A DNA stretch of 64,000 bases from Chelonoidis abingdonii (Eukaryota > Chordata > Testudines > Testudinidae). Every line of letters begins with the position of its first letter. The first letter of the stretch is position 1. A model generated the notes under the pieces. The model had not been told where the DNA came from, searched no databases, and worked only from the letters and a program-made list of their open reading frames with translations. The position numbers were made by a program, and so were the translations under genes. Positions 44,255 to 56,400 of this stretch are shown here, piece after piece. The stretch lies in contig NC_133773.1 in NCBI RefSeq assembly GCF_003597395.2, positions 79,115,217 through 79,179,216 of the forward strand. The letters are read 5' to 3'.

Positions 44255-45565
44255 AATATATATGTAGACAAGGATGATCCAGTTGATATAGTGTGCTTGC
44301 ACTATCAGAAAGCCTTTCACAAGGTCACACTAGAGGCTCTTAAGCAGAGTTAAGCTGTCATGAGACAAGAAGGAAGGTGGTCTCATGGATCAGTAGCTGA
44401 TTAAAGGACAGAAAACAAATGATAGGAATAAAAGGTCATTTTTCACAATGTAAAGAGGTAAATAGAGGGTCTGTACTGGTACTTGTGATGTTCAACATAC
44501 TCATAAATTAGCTGGAAAAGTGAGTAAATGGTGAGGTGACAAACTTTGCAGGTGATGCAAAAATATTCAAAATTGTTAAGTTCAAAGCTAATCCTGAAGA
44601 GTAACAAAAGGTAAAAACTGAGTGATTGGGCAACAAAAGGCAGATGAAATTCAGTGTTGATAAGTACAAAGCTATGCACATTGGAAAAATTAGTCTCACC
44701 TATACATACAAAATGATGGATCTACTTTAGCTGTCACCACTCAAGAAAGAGCTCTTGTCATAGTTAGCTCTCTGAAAACACCTGCTCAATGTGCAATGGC
44801 AGTCAAAAAAGCTAACTGAATATTAAGTACCATCAGGAAAGGGATAGATAATAAATCAGAAGATATCATAATGACACTGTGTAAATCTATGGTACACCCC
44901 CACCTTTAATACTGCATGACGTGTAGGTTGCCCCATCTCAAAAAAAAACATGTTGAATTAGAATTGGAACAGGTACAGAGAAGGGTAACAAATATGACTA
45001 GTGGTATGGAACAGCTTCCATAGGAAAAGAAATTGAAAAGACTGGGACCGTTCATTTTAGAAATGATATAATTAAGGGGATTATGATCTATAAAATCATG
45101 AATGGTGTGGATAACGGGAATAAGGAAATGTTATTTATTGCTCCACATACCACAAGAAGCAAGGGTCACCCAATGAAATCAATAAGCAGCAAGTTCAAAA
45201 CAAACAAAAGAAAGTATTTCTTCACACAACACACACTCAACCTGTGCAACTTGCTGCCAGGGGATACTGTGAAGGCTAAAAATAGAACTAGGTTAAAAAA
45301 ACATTTAGATAAGTTCATGAAGGATAGGTTCATCGATGGCTATTAGCCAAGATAGTCAGGGACACAACTCCATCCTCGGTTGCCCCTGAACCTTTGACTG
45401 CCAGAAACTGGGACTAGATGGCAGGGAATGTATCATTTGATAACTGACATGTTCTGTTCATTCCCTCTGAAGCATCTGGCACTGGCCACTGTCAGAGGCA
45501 GGAGACTGGGCTAAATGGACCACTAGTCTGACCCAGCATGGCCATTCTTATGTTCTTGTGTACTG
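44255..45565 (+). mobile_element. Old CR1 LINE, 3' half, plus strand
   Basis: Reverse transcriptase remnants start with a decayed KAFHKV block near 44320 and a decayed catalytic box reading TNFAGDAKIF near 44540 (FADD changed to FAGD). The C-terminal coding part at 45083-45346 is open for 87 codons, with MIYKIMNGVDNGNK, KRKYFFTQHTLNLCNLLPG and LKKHLDKFMKDRFIDGY. It ends with 'catggccattcttatgttct'. It belongs to the same older type as the fragment at 7952-8310. Confidence 0.88.
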
Positions 45566-46224
45566 CACTCCACTTGCATTTACAAACTAGTCTGGCAGAA
45601 TAAAAACAGGACATTGATACTATTGTTCTGTCTGCATTGTGTCTATATGAAGTCCAAAAATAAATGGTATTGCCTTGATAAAAATATTCGGACATAAAAT
45701 ACATAATCTATATATCTGCACAATAATTCTTTGAAGTCAGATACAGTAGCTAGTAAGATAAAGGATTTAATAAAAGTAGTCTTTATAGTAACACTTGGTG
45801 GCACTGACTACCTAGCAGCAGATATGGTACTGTAGAAAAAGGCATATAATGATGGTTCACTGCATATAGTGCACAAAATTGCCCTTGCAACATTTTCTGG
45901 TTGAGTTAAAAAATAAATAACTATTTCCTTGGTTTAGGGAATGGTCACCTAGCTAAATAAAAAACCATTGAACATAACTGTTAAATGAGGCATCAAACGA
46001 TTAGCAGATATAAATAAGCTTTGTTTCTTGAAAAACTGATCGTTTACCATAATATAACTTCATGCTGTGAAATGATAGACTCACAGCTGAAATATTTCAC
46101 TAGAGATGATATCTTCTATAAAGTAATGAATGATGCTTAAATGATGACAAATATTATAGAAATATATCTATGATGAACAGATGATCTGTGTTAGGTCTGG
46201 AAATTGGGAAATATTGATTTGATT

Positions 46225-46395
46225 CTGTGAGAAACTTTCTGTGTGATCTTGGGCAAGTGAATTTCTCTATACATCGGTCCCCTATCTTTGAAACGTGGAT
46301 AATAATATCTCCCTATCTAACAGGGACTGTGTGAGGGGAAAATTCATGAATGATGTGAGTTGTTCTGATACTCAGATAATATGATACCTAAATTA
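46225..46395 (+). mobile_element. MIR-like core-SINE fragment
   Basis: The run 'ctgtgtgatcttgggcaagt', then 'aacgtggataataatatctc' and 'gggactgtgtgagggg', follows the well-known MIR order in plus orientation. It is an ancient SINE shared across amniotes, and it has no gene function of its own. Confidence 0.8.
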
Positions 46396-47539
46396 GATTA
46401 TACTTACCATTTGGGGCTTGTTAGTATCTCAGTCGAAATAAGCCAAATGTGCTTTTCCAATTAACTACAGTGACATTAATTGGAGGAGCATAACAATGAT
46501 AAGAAAATGAAATATATTAATCAAATGAGCACAGTAAGGGGTCCTTATTTACAAGCAAGATCCAACCCACTCCATTCTGGAGGTAAATCTCCAGCTTCTT
46601 CACAAAAGGAAAGATTCTCATTGATTTCAATGGGTATTGAATCAAGTCCCCAAATTCTGCCACACGGAATGTTCCATACTGAAAAGGACATGTTCGGCAA
46701 CTAGTGACAGTGAAAAAATTTAAATTATTCCCTCATTCAGTGCTTGCATTTTGGATGAGTTGATGGCAGGGAAAAAAATCTAGATAAAATATCATAGAAA
46801 TCATAGACTCATAGGACTGGAAGGGACCTCGAGAGGTTATCTACTCCAGTCCCCTGCACTCATGGTAGGACTAAGTATTATCTAGACCATTCCTGACAGG
46901 TGTTTATCTAACCTACTCATAAAAATCTCCAATGATAGAAATTCCACAACTCCCTAGACAATTTATTCTAATGCTTAACCACCCTGATGGTTAGGAAGTT
47001 TTTCCTAATATCCAGACTAAACTTCCCTTGCTTCAATTAAAGCATGTTGATTCTTGTCCTATCCTCAGAGGTTAAGAAAAAGAGTTTTTTCTCCCTCCTC
47101 CTTGTAAGAACCTTTTTATGTACTTGAAAACTGTTATCATTTCGCCTCTCAGTCTTTTCTTTTCCAGACTAAATAAACCCATGTTTTTCATCTTCCTTTA
47201 TAGGTCATGTTTTCTAGACCTTTAATCATTTTTGTTGCTCTTCTCTGGACTTCCTTTATTTGTCCACATCTTTCCTGATATGTGGCACCCAAAAATGGAC
47301 ATAATACTCCAGTTAAGGCCTAATCAGCACAGAACAGAGCGGAAGAATTATTTCTCATGTCTTACTTATAACATTCTGCTAATACATCCCAGAATGATGT
47401 TCACTTTTTTTGCAACTATGTTACACTATTGACTCATATTTAGCTTATGGACCACTAAAACCCCCAGATCCCTTTCCGCAGTACTCCTTCCTAGGCAGTC
47501 ATTTCACATTTTGTATGTGTGCAACACATTGTTCCTTCC

Positions 47540-49610
47540 TAAATGGAGTACTTTGCATTTCTCCTTATTGAATTCCATCCTCATTCATTCAGACCATTTC
47601 TCCATACCATTTTGAATTTTAATCCTATTCTCCAAAGCACTTACAATCTTCCCAGCTTGGTATTGTCTGAAAACTTTATAAATGTACTCTATATACCATT
47701 ATCTAAATCACTGATGAAGGTATTGAACACAATCATATCCAGAACTGATCCCTATGGACCACTGATAAATACTCTCTGGGAACTGTTTTCCAATCAGTTT
47801 TGTACCTACCCTCTACTAGCTCCATCTAGGTTGCACTTCCCTAGTTTGTTTATGAGAAGGTCACGTGAGACAGTTTCAAAAGCTTTACTAAACTCAAGAT
47901 ATACCAGATCTACTGCTTCCCCCCATCCACAAGGCTTGCTACCCTGGCAAAAAAACCCATCAGGTTCATTTGACATGATTTGTTCTTGACACATACATGC
48001 TGACTCTCACTTATCATCTTTTTATCTTATAGATGTTTGCAAAAATTGATTGCTTAATTATTTTCTCCATTATCTTTCCAAGTACAGAAGTTAAGCTGAC
48101 TGAGCTGTAATTTCCCGGGTTGTCCTTATTTCCCTTTTTATAGATTGGCACTATATTTACCTTTTCCAGTCATCTGGAATCTCTCCCATCTTCCATGACT
48201 TTTCAAAGATAATTGCTAATGGCTCAGATGTCTCCTCACTAAGCTCCTTGAGTATTATAGGATTCATTTAATCAGGCCCTGGTGACTTGAAGACATCTAA
48301 TTTGTCTAAGTAACTTTTAACTTGTTCTTCTCCTGTTTTAGCCTCTGATCCTACCTCATTTTCACTAACATTCACTGTGTTTGATGTCCAATAGCTATTA
48401 ATCTTTTTGGTGAAAACCGAAACAAAGAGGTTATTAAGCACCTCTGCCATGTCCACATTTTCTGTTATTATCCACCACCTTCCCCTTTCATTGAGTAATG
48501 GGCCTACTGTGTCCTTGATCTTCCTCTTGCTTTTAATGTATTTGTAGAATGTTTTCTTGTTATCCTTTATGTCTCTAGCTAGTTTGATCTCATTTTGTGG
48601 CTTGGCCTTTCTAATTTTCTCCTTACATACCTGTGTTATTTGTTTATATTCATCTTTTGTAATTTGACCTAGTTTCCTCTTTTTTGTAGGACACTTTTTT
48701 TTAATTTTTAGATCATTGAAGATCTCCTGGTTAAGCCAGGGTGGTCTCTTGCTATACTTCCTATCTTTCCTATGCAGTGGGATAGCTTGCTCTTGTGCCC
48801 TTAATAATGTCTCTTTGAAAAGCTGCCACTGTCTTCAATTGTTTTTCCCCTTAGACTTGCTTCTCATGGGGGATCTTACCTACCATCTCCTAGAGTTTGC
48901 TAATGTCTGCCTTCTTGAACTCCATTGTCTTTATTTTGCTGTTCTCCCTCCTACCATTCCTCAGAATCATGAAGTCTATCATTTCATGATCACTTTCATT
49001 CAAGTTGCCTTCCACTTTCAAATTCTCAACCAGTTCCTCCCTATTTGTCAAATTAAATCTAGAACAGCCTCCCCCAGAGTAGCTTTCTCCACCTTCTGAA
49101 ATAAAAAATATCTCCAATACATTCCAAGAACTTGTTAGATAGTCTGTGCCTGGCTGTGTTATTTTCTCAACAGATGTCTGAATAGTTGAAGTCCCCCATC
49201 ACCACCAACTCCTATTTTTTGGATTATTTTGTTAATTGTTTAAAAAAAGCCTCATCTGCCTCTTCTTCCTGGTTAGGTGGTCTGTAGTAGACCCCTACCA
49301 TGACATTACCCTTGATTTTACCCCTTTTATTCTTACCCAGAGACTTTCAACAAGTCTGTTTCCTATTTCCATCTCAACCTCAGTCCAAGTGTATACATTT
49401 TACATATTTAAGGCAACATCTGCTATCTTTTTTTCCCTGCCGGACCTTCCTGAGCAAGCTGTTCCCCTCTAAACCAATATTCCAGTCATGTGTATTATCC
49501 CACCATGTCTCTGTGATGTCAACTATGTCATAGCTGTGTTTATTTACTAGCAATTCAAGTTCTTCCTTCTTACTCCTCATACTTCTCTCATTAGTATACA
49601 GACTTCTAAG
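47540..49610 (-). pseudogene. CR1 ORF2 remnant (endonuclease and reverse transcriptase)
   Basis: Read in reverse from 49610, the endonuclease has KEELELLVNKHSYDIVDITE followed by TWW at 49380-49580, keeping the catalytic ITETWW. A linker with [14 protein letters not shown] (the SDH block) is near 48960-49010. Another segment at 48268-48456 has [14 protein letters not shown] and ends KSPGPD. The reverse transcriptase gives AVDLVYLEFSKAFETVSRDL near 47860-47910. Many stops separate these blocks. The subfamily differs clearly from the 19655 and 27694 copies at the protein level. Confidence 0.88.
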
Positions 49611-49739
49611 ATACTGATTTGATTTCCCCCTTCAGTTCTGTCTTGTCTCTCCTTTATCCTGCTATTATAGCTCATGCTCCCCTCAAATTCCAACCCTTCT
49701 CCCAGGTCTCTATGTTCTTGACTTACTTGTGCGCTTAGG

Positions 49740-50480
49740 TCCCCTGCCCCCTTTGAACCTAGTTTAAAGCCCTCCTCACTAGGTTAGCCAATCTGTGTCC
49801 AAATATGCTCTTTCCCTTCCTCAATAGGTGGACGCCATCTCTGCTTATCAGTCCTTCTTCCTGGAACAGCATCCCATGGTCAAGAAAGCCGAAGCCATTT
49901 TCACAGATAGGCATTCACATCCAGGATGCATCTGTCTCTGCCTGGGCCTCTACGTTTGACCAGAAAAATCGAAGGAAACACCACCTGCACTCCCAGCTCC
50001 TTCACCCTTACTCTTATGGCCTTGTAGTCACTTCTGATCTGCTGAGGGTCATACCTCGCAATATTGTTAATGCTACATGGATCAGTAGCATAGGATAGTA
50101 GTCAGAGAGCCGGATGATCATTGACAATCCCTCTGCAATGCCTCAGATACGGGCATCTGGCAAGTAGCAAACCTCTTAGGATGCCATGTCAGGGCAACAG
50201 ATGGGTGCCTCCGTCCCCCTCATAAGCGAGTGACCAACCACCTTTACCGTACGTTTCCACCAGGGAGTGTTGGCTGTGATCCTCCCAGCCTTGGGGGTAC
50301 ATGACTTTTCCTTATCCACCTTTGGATGTGATTCCTCATCACTCACTGCTGGGGCAGCATATCATTTTTCCATCACCAAGGTGGATAGGTTAGGAGTAGG
50401 GGTGAAACACTGCCTGCTGCCAGAAGTAACCAGCAGCCAGTGTCCTCCTTATGACAGACCCATGTCCTCCTCCCCCAGTG
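49740..50480 (-). pseudogene. CR1 ORF1 esterase remnant
   Basis: In antisense, 49760-49850 reads LISRDGVHLLRKGKSIFGHR and then LANLVRRALN. This is the last esterase block with the catalytic Asp and His (DGVH) both kept. Upstream parts extend toward 50480 but are too broken to give a continuous reading. This contrasts with the 19655 copy, where the histidine is replaced. Confidence 0.75.
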
Positions 50481-50876
50481 GTGGTGACAGCAGTCCTCTC
50501 TAGCTGGATAGCTTCCTCAGCCTTGGATGTCTCCATATGAATACTCTCAAGGAATTCTGTCTGGATACAAGCGCAGGTGAAAGAGCTTCATTGGCACTGG
50601 CAATGGTCCTTCCTAACTATATCAATTATATTAGGACTCCCTCTTACAACCCCCCCTCTCAAACTCCCCTGTTTGGGGTCCCCTGTTCACTAGTCCCCTT
50701 GCTTGCTTAGCCTCTGGCTTTTAAGGCCTTCTGTCCTACGTCAGCCTTAATCATTTGTTAATCACACAGGGGTAGGGTGATCACAAGGCTGACTGAAGAT
50801 GATCAAAGATGGTCCAGGATGATCCAGGGAACAAAGGCTCAAACAGTTCCCAAACACACAATCCCAACTGACCCAG

Positions 50877-50945
50877 TAATATGACTAACAATTATTATTA
50901 GTTATTAATTAATTATTAGTCAGTAATATGACTGACAATTATATG
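50877..50945 (+). repeat. AT-rich direct repeat around a palindromic core
   Basis: 'cagtaatatgactaacaatt' and 'cagtaatatgactgacaatt' are near-identical direct repeats flanking a 'tattaattaatta' palindrome. The stretch lies just beyond the CR1 5' UTR. Confidence 0.7.
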
Positions 50946-53900
50946 AACAATGATTATCTGGGTATAGACTATACCACTGTCAATTCAGATTAGTTTTCAG
51001 GTCCACCAATAGTTCTAACTTCCCATACACAAAATCACTGCTTAGTCACAAATAACTAAAGCTGACTACAAGATACCTTTGCAAGGAAGATAGAAATGGA
51101 AAAAGAACTTGATCCTAATATTATATTTCTCCAAGAAGTGGGGAAATTCTAGATGTTGTCCGTGTTTTTTTGTTTTTCAGTTTGGTTTCAAAAAATTTAT
51201 GCATATATTACCCTAATTTACCAATCTCTTGTAACAGTGTTCATTATGTTAAAACATTTTTTGCTTTTCCTAAACTGTCATGTCTGATTATTGATTTTGC
51301 CTTGCTTTAAACCATTTTCACCCACAGTTCCTTACAGCAACCTTAAATTTATCAAGCAGATAATCAAGCCTGAGCTTATTTTATGCAGAAGAATAATGAT
51401 AAAGAGAATGATTTTATACTCGGGGCTTTGACTAAAATAAACACCAAAGGACCAAATTGATTGTTGGTTTAATTCCACTGACTTCAACAGAGTTTTTCCA
51501 CTGATGACTTTGGCCCAGAACTACTACAGCTATATCATTTTCTGTTCCTTATTTTCTCCCTCTCTTCATTTTCTCATAAAATAGAAGAGTATATATTTTT
51601 CATATAATTTAAAAATGTGAACAGATGCACAATACAAAATGTGTTTAACTACAATAGTTAGTATATTCCCTCTGCAAATAGTATCATTTCATTGTACTCT
51701 TGCTTTAATAGGCTGGGACACACAGAACTGTCTGGATTCACATTTTCAAGCTTTTCTCAGCAGCCATGAAGGCTAGCAATTTGGTTTATTTTTTAATGAT
51801 GGCTGACTCCAGGGGCTCCTGCCTGCAGAAAGCCACACTAGCTTTGTTTGCACTTTGACTTCAGTGAGCCCATGGTAGGTGTAAGGATCTGCTCAAGGGG
51901 CATATCTCTGCTCCTGCAATTTTTTTATGTAGATCTTCCACTGAACTCAATGGATCTACTCATACAGTAAGTTAAGCATATGTGAAATGTTTACAGGGTC
52001 AGGTCCTATGTCCTTATTCTCATGGACAGCATGAACAGCTAGAATGTTATATGCAAATGTTAAATAATAAATTGTTTAAATTTACCTTTATCTTCAGAAT
52101 GAAAGTTTTACTTATGTAAGGATTACATGGCAGATCCCTTAGTTTATTCTAACTTAGTTTAGTCTGTCATTCAGTGAAATTAGCCTCTGCAGTTTACTCA
52201 AGTAAAAAAAAAAAGATCATCTTCTGACAACTGAACAAATGTTAAAGCTAGGACTTTCCAATTTAATTCGTCACCTTGCCTCATCTTCCTTTGCAAATGT
52301 GAACGCACAGTGCAATAATGAAAAGAATTGCTGAATCTGGAAATTAACAAGAGCTGTTATATTAACCATATTATGTGTAATTTGGAGTGGCAAATATGTA
52401 CTTTGAATGGAAATACCAGTTGTTAATACAGGTGAGGAAAATAGGAGATGGGCAGAACTGGGATTGCGCTGATTTTTCAAAAACAAAAGTGATATGGGTC
52501 CGCAACCCAAGATTTGATTTGAATTATTGTTTTAGCTTTGATGCATCATTTAAAGATACAAGAGATAAATGCAATCATTATCATTATTAAGAAGACTTTG
52601 CTCCAACATCATTCTCCAAACATCTATAATGCCTTTCCAGCATTATAGATACTGAAACCACTGTTTAACATTGTAGCCCTGATTTATAGCTAGGTATCAG
52701 TCAGTGTCCAATGTTGCAAAGCCATTTAGGCCCTACAGCTAAATTCTGGTACAATTGTTTGCACTTGCAGTTGTATCCATTTAATATTTATTGGACCCAA
52801 TTTAGTTAGATAGCTAGGCTTCTAAATAAGTGTAATCACTTATCAACTGTAGATGACTATTTTGGCCCCATTGAAGTCAATGGGAGTTTTGCCACTGACT
52901 TCACTGAAGTCAAGATTTCAGCCTATGTCTGCTATTTGCATCTTTATTGAATAGTAGGGGCAAAATTGTGCCCACAGTATTGGATGCTGATTCTGAAAAT
53001 GTAGCTGTCTCTGTACCATCACATTTGTCAGTTCATAGTAAATGCTCACACAAACATGCAAATTACATATCTGAAACTTTTATTTCCAATCTTTGCTACT
53101 GTCCTAATAGAGTAAAGTGAGTCTCTCACCCTGATGAAGGGATTTCTTGATAGTCCAACTGTACAACACTGTCTGTCTGCATAGCTTTTGCCTTTCATCT
53201 TTTGTATCTTCAAATATACCGAGTGAGATGATTAGATGGTATCATCTGTAAAAACAGACTTTATTTATAGCAGGAAGTATTACAGGAGCATAATTCCTTT
53301 TTATCCATTGTTCTTTTAGTTTCTAATGTCCACCACGAGAATTTAAAATGTAGTGTTTACATTTGTGAAAGAGGGAGGTACACAATTTATAAAATAAACC
53401 TGTAGAAACCAGTCAAAGGGTGTGTTTTCAGAGGAAATGGTGTCTTACGTTAGAGTGATAGCTGAAGATTTGAGAAAAAGCCCTTTGCATAGGCTGCTTT
53501 GTATATTTCTGGTAGTATGCCCTTGTACCTACTAATAGCTCTTTCAAACAAACCAGCCTATACTGGAGGCACCCCGTTAACCACGGATAATAAGCTTTAT
53601 ATTTTAACATTTTTATCAGGGTAGCAGCATTTCCTTTAAATCTTTGTTTCTATTTAGAAGTGATTTTGATGCTCACATTTCCTCCCCAAGATGCTGATAT
53701 TTTTCTTATTTTATGCTAGGAAATTTATGGCGGTTTCCCATTTGCTCTGTTTCTAAGATTCATGTGTTGTGAATATGAGCCATTTTCACAGAGGAATATG
53801 TTGGTTTCATATCCCATTCAAATATTCTGAATTTTGTGTTCTTTTGGTTAGTATTTGCAGCATTCTGACTCTACCCACATTTATGGAAATGGTTTCCTCT

Positions 53901-54803
53901 GACATGCATAAGAAATGAACTTCGAAACTGAAATATGAAATATCTCAATTTATGGGGAGAGATGTTACTATTGTCAGCAAAAATTTCAGCACTGGTTGAA
54001 GGACAACTTCCTCCTTTAAAAAATTGCATGCATGATGTATAAAATAGTTCTACCAGAGGGTTTGGTTCTCTCTTTGGGGGGCATGCATGGGGGCTTCTGC
54101 AATTTCTATTTAAAAGGTTTTCCTATAAAGTCTTAACATGGGGATAGATTCTAGTGATTCTGGTTGGTTTAGGAAATTACTTGATAAATGGTAATAAATC
54201 CTATGGAAGGATAATCTGTCCTTAGGGAGAAATTCTTAAAACTTCCCATATGTTTAGAAAGATGCTAAGTGGCTTGAACTCATGTTATAACCAAAGCTGG
54301 AAGATTGCAATTCAGAAACTTTTACTTGTTGATGCTTTTGTTGTCATTGCTTATATTCATTTATGAGATATGCCTCACACTAGTGATGGTGAATATATAT
54401 TATGTAATGTAACTATTAAGTATACTGTGTTACTGTTTTTAAATATATTCAGCAACTTTGAAAAAGTTTGCCTACAAGATACAATGACACTTAAAGGTAC
54501 CCAATATACAGAAGGTTCTTTATACACTTATTAGACTGTTGTTGAACTCCTGACTTTATAGAAGTAAATGAGAATTTTGCTGTTGACTTCAGTGGGGGCA
54601 GAATTTCACCATATAGTTCTCTAATATACAGATGCAGAAATACTTGCTCAGAATTGAAATGCAGTCACATCTGGCTGCAATGCAGCAGCCATTTTCTGTG
54701 TTAGCAACATTGTATATAATGTTGGATTTTTGTTTGTCTGTCTGTATGTTTATTTAGCACAATGAAATGAACAGTAATGTATCTCATTGAAACAATATGG
54801 GTG
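50946..54803. other. AT-rich interval without recognised genes
   Basis: No coding region with recognisable homology. Several short copies of the dispersed 'gacttcaatggg' repeat occur (about 51477-51516, 51858-51872, 51935-51955, 52865-52922, 54541-54611). Confidence 0.5.
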
Positions 54804-55545
54804 TATCATAAACAGATAGTTAAGGGTTAATGTCTCTTTTACCTGTAAAGCGTTAAGAAGCTCAGTAAACCTGGCTGACACCTCACCAGAGGACCAATAG
54901 GGGGACAAGATACTTTCAAATCTTGGTGGAGGGAAGTCTTTGTCTGTGCTTTTTGTGTTTTTGTTGTTCGCTCTTGGGACTAAGAGGGACCAGACGTACA
55001 TCCAGGCTCTCCAAATCTTTCTAAATCAGTCTTTCATGTGTCAAAATTGTAAGTAATAGCCCAGGCAAGGCGTGTTAGTCTTATGTTTGTTTTCTCAACT
55101 TGTGACTGTTTCTTTTTGCTGGAAGGATTTTTACATCTGTTTGCTGGAACTTTGAATCTAAGGCTAGAGGGGGTTTCCTCTGGGCTATATTAAACTGAGT
55201 ACCCTGTAAAGTATTTTCCATCCTGATTTTACAGAGATGATTTTTACCTTTTCTTTCTTTAATTAAAAGTTTGTTTTTTCTTTTAAAGAGCCTGATTGAT
55301 TTTTCCTTGTTTTAAGATCCAAGAGGTTTGGATCTGTGTTCCCCAGGGAATTGGTGAAGTCCCTCAAGGCAGCCAAGGGAGGGGAAAGTCGTGGGGGTGG
55401 GGTGGGGACAGGGAGTGCGCCAGACACTGAATTTCTGGCTGATGGCAGCGTTATCAGATCTAAGCTAGTACATAAGCTTAGAAGTGTTCATGCAGGTCCC
55501 CACTTTTGTACTCTAAAGTTCAAAGTGGGGAAAGAAACCTTGACA
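54804..55545 (+). mobile_element. Solo LTR with 5-bp target duplication
   Basis: The unit starts 'tatcataaacagatagtt' and ends 'aaagaaaccttgaca'. It is flanked by gggtg on both sides (54799-54803 and 55546-55550), the 5-bp duplication typical of many LTR retroelement integrases. The expected TG start reads TA, a likely G-to-A change. An AATTAAA-type signal is near 55259. It resembles a turtle LTR I recall. No internal coding region or second LTR is present, so it probably arose by recombination between two LTRs. Confidence 0.8.
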
Positions 55546-55774
55546 GGGTGATAGGCTGTATTAGACATACAGGAATTTGCTTAGGGCAACGAGTTTAAAA
55601 CTCTTAGACTTAATAAAAATGATCATGCAAACTTAAAGTGACCAGTAGCAGTCAAAATCATGGTCTTGTGTTTCCTCTGAAAGATAGCCCTTCCAGTAGT
55701 TCCCAATCACCAGCTTGATGCATTGATAACTCAGAAAAATAAATCACCAAAACTACATTTTGTAGCAACAATAT

Positions 55775-55965
55775 CTGGGGATAGCTCAATGGTTTGAGCA
55801 TTGGACTGCTGAAGCTAGGGTTGTGAGCTCAATCCTTGAAGACGCCACTCAGGGATCTGGGGAAAAAATCAGTACATGATCCTTCCAGTGAAGGCAGGGA
55901 GCTGGACCTGATGACCTTTTGGGGTCCCTTCCAGTTTTATGAGATAGGTATATCTCCATATACAT
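55775..55965 (+). mobile_element. tRNA-derived SINE with CR1-like tail
   Basis: The head 'ggggatagctcaatggtttg' with an A-box-like 'tagctcaatgg' and the B-box-like 'ggttgtgagctcaatcc' (about 55819-55835) is tRNA-related. The tail 'ggacctgatgaccttttggg' plus 'gtcccttccagttttatgag' copies the end of a CR1 3' UTR, which would let CR1 reverse transcriptase recognise it. It is not a functional tRNA gene because the acceptor and anticodon stems do not close. Confidence 0.85.
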
Positions 55966-56199
55966 ACATGTTCTCTGGGAATCTCCAATTCAAACATTGT
56001 CTAAACTTGTCCTGCTTAGCTTATGAAAACTGCACAGATCTCAACTCAGTGATAGGGATGCAGACATATGGTGTTCCATGAGACTTGGACTTTTCTACTC
56101 AAATTAATTGTCTGATTTTACAGCATACAATACATTCAACTCTGTTCCACCCCTGTCATCCCTGAGCTGTACTGATTACATAGAGGTTTCCAGATTAGA

Positions 56200-56400
56200 T
56201 ATTGGTTTTAACCTATAAGGCCTTAAATGTCCTGCGACCTTCCCATTTGCCTGGTATTTAAGATGCAGTCCGCTGAGGCACTTAAGATGGTTTCAGAAGA
56301 TAGTCAGCTGGTAGTAGGGTGTTTTCTGAGAGGGAGGTCTCTGCCCTGGAACAAGTTCCACTCCACCAAGTCCAGAATAGCACACTGGCATGTTGACCTT
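56200..56400 (+). mobile_element. Possible ancient LINE 3' coding fragment
   Basis: The reading 'taaggccttaaatgtcctg' with a later 'ctgccctggaacaagttcc' resembles the KAL.DL...P...WN.LP pattern at the C-terminus of old LINE-type repeats. The match is weak and based on memory. Confidence 0.3.

Larger units (their letters stand above)
46791..50770 (-). mobile_element. Near full-length CR1 LINE, third subfamily, minus strand
   Basis: The 3' tail 'atcatagaaatcatagactc' is at the left. ORF2 and ORF1 remnants follow, and a 5' UTR runs to about 50770; the antisense core of 'aaacaggggagtttgag' is near 50665. At about 4.0 kb it is close to full length. Frames are broken throughout. The reverse transcriptase catalytic box reads FSDN instead of FADD near 47660, so it is an old copy. 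Confidence 0.92.

Noticed and set aside
55775..55845. Functional tRNA gene
   Set aside because: A- and B-box-like sequences are present, but acceptor and anticodon stems do not pair and a CR1-like tail follows, so it is a SINE head.
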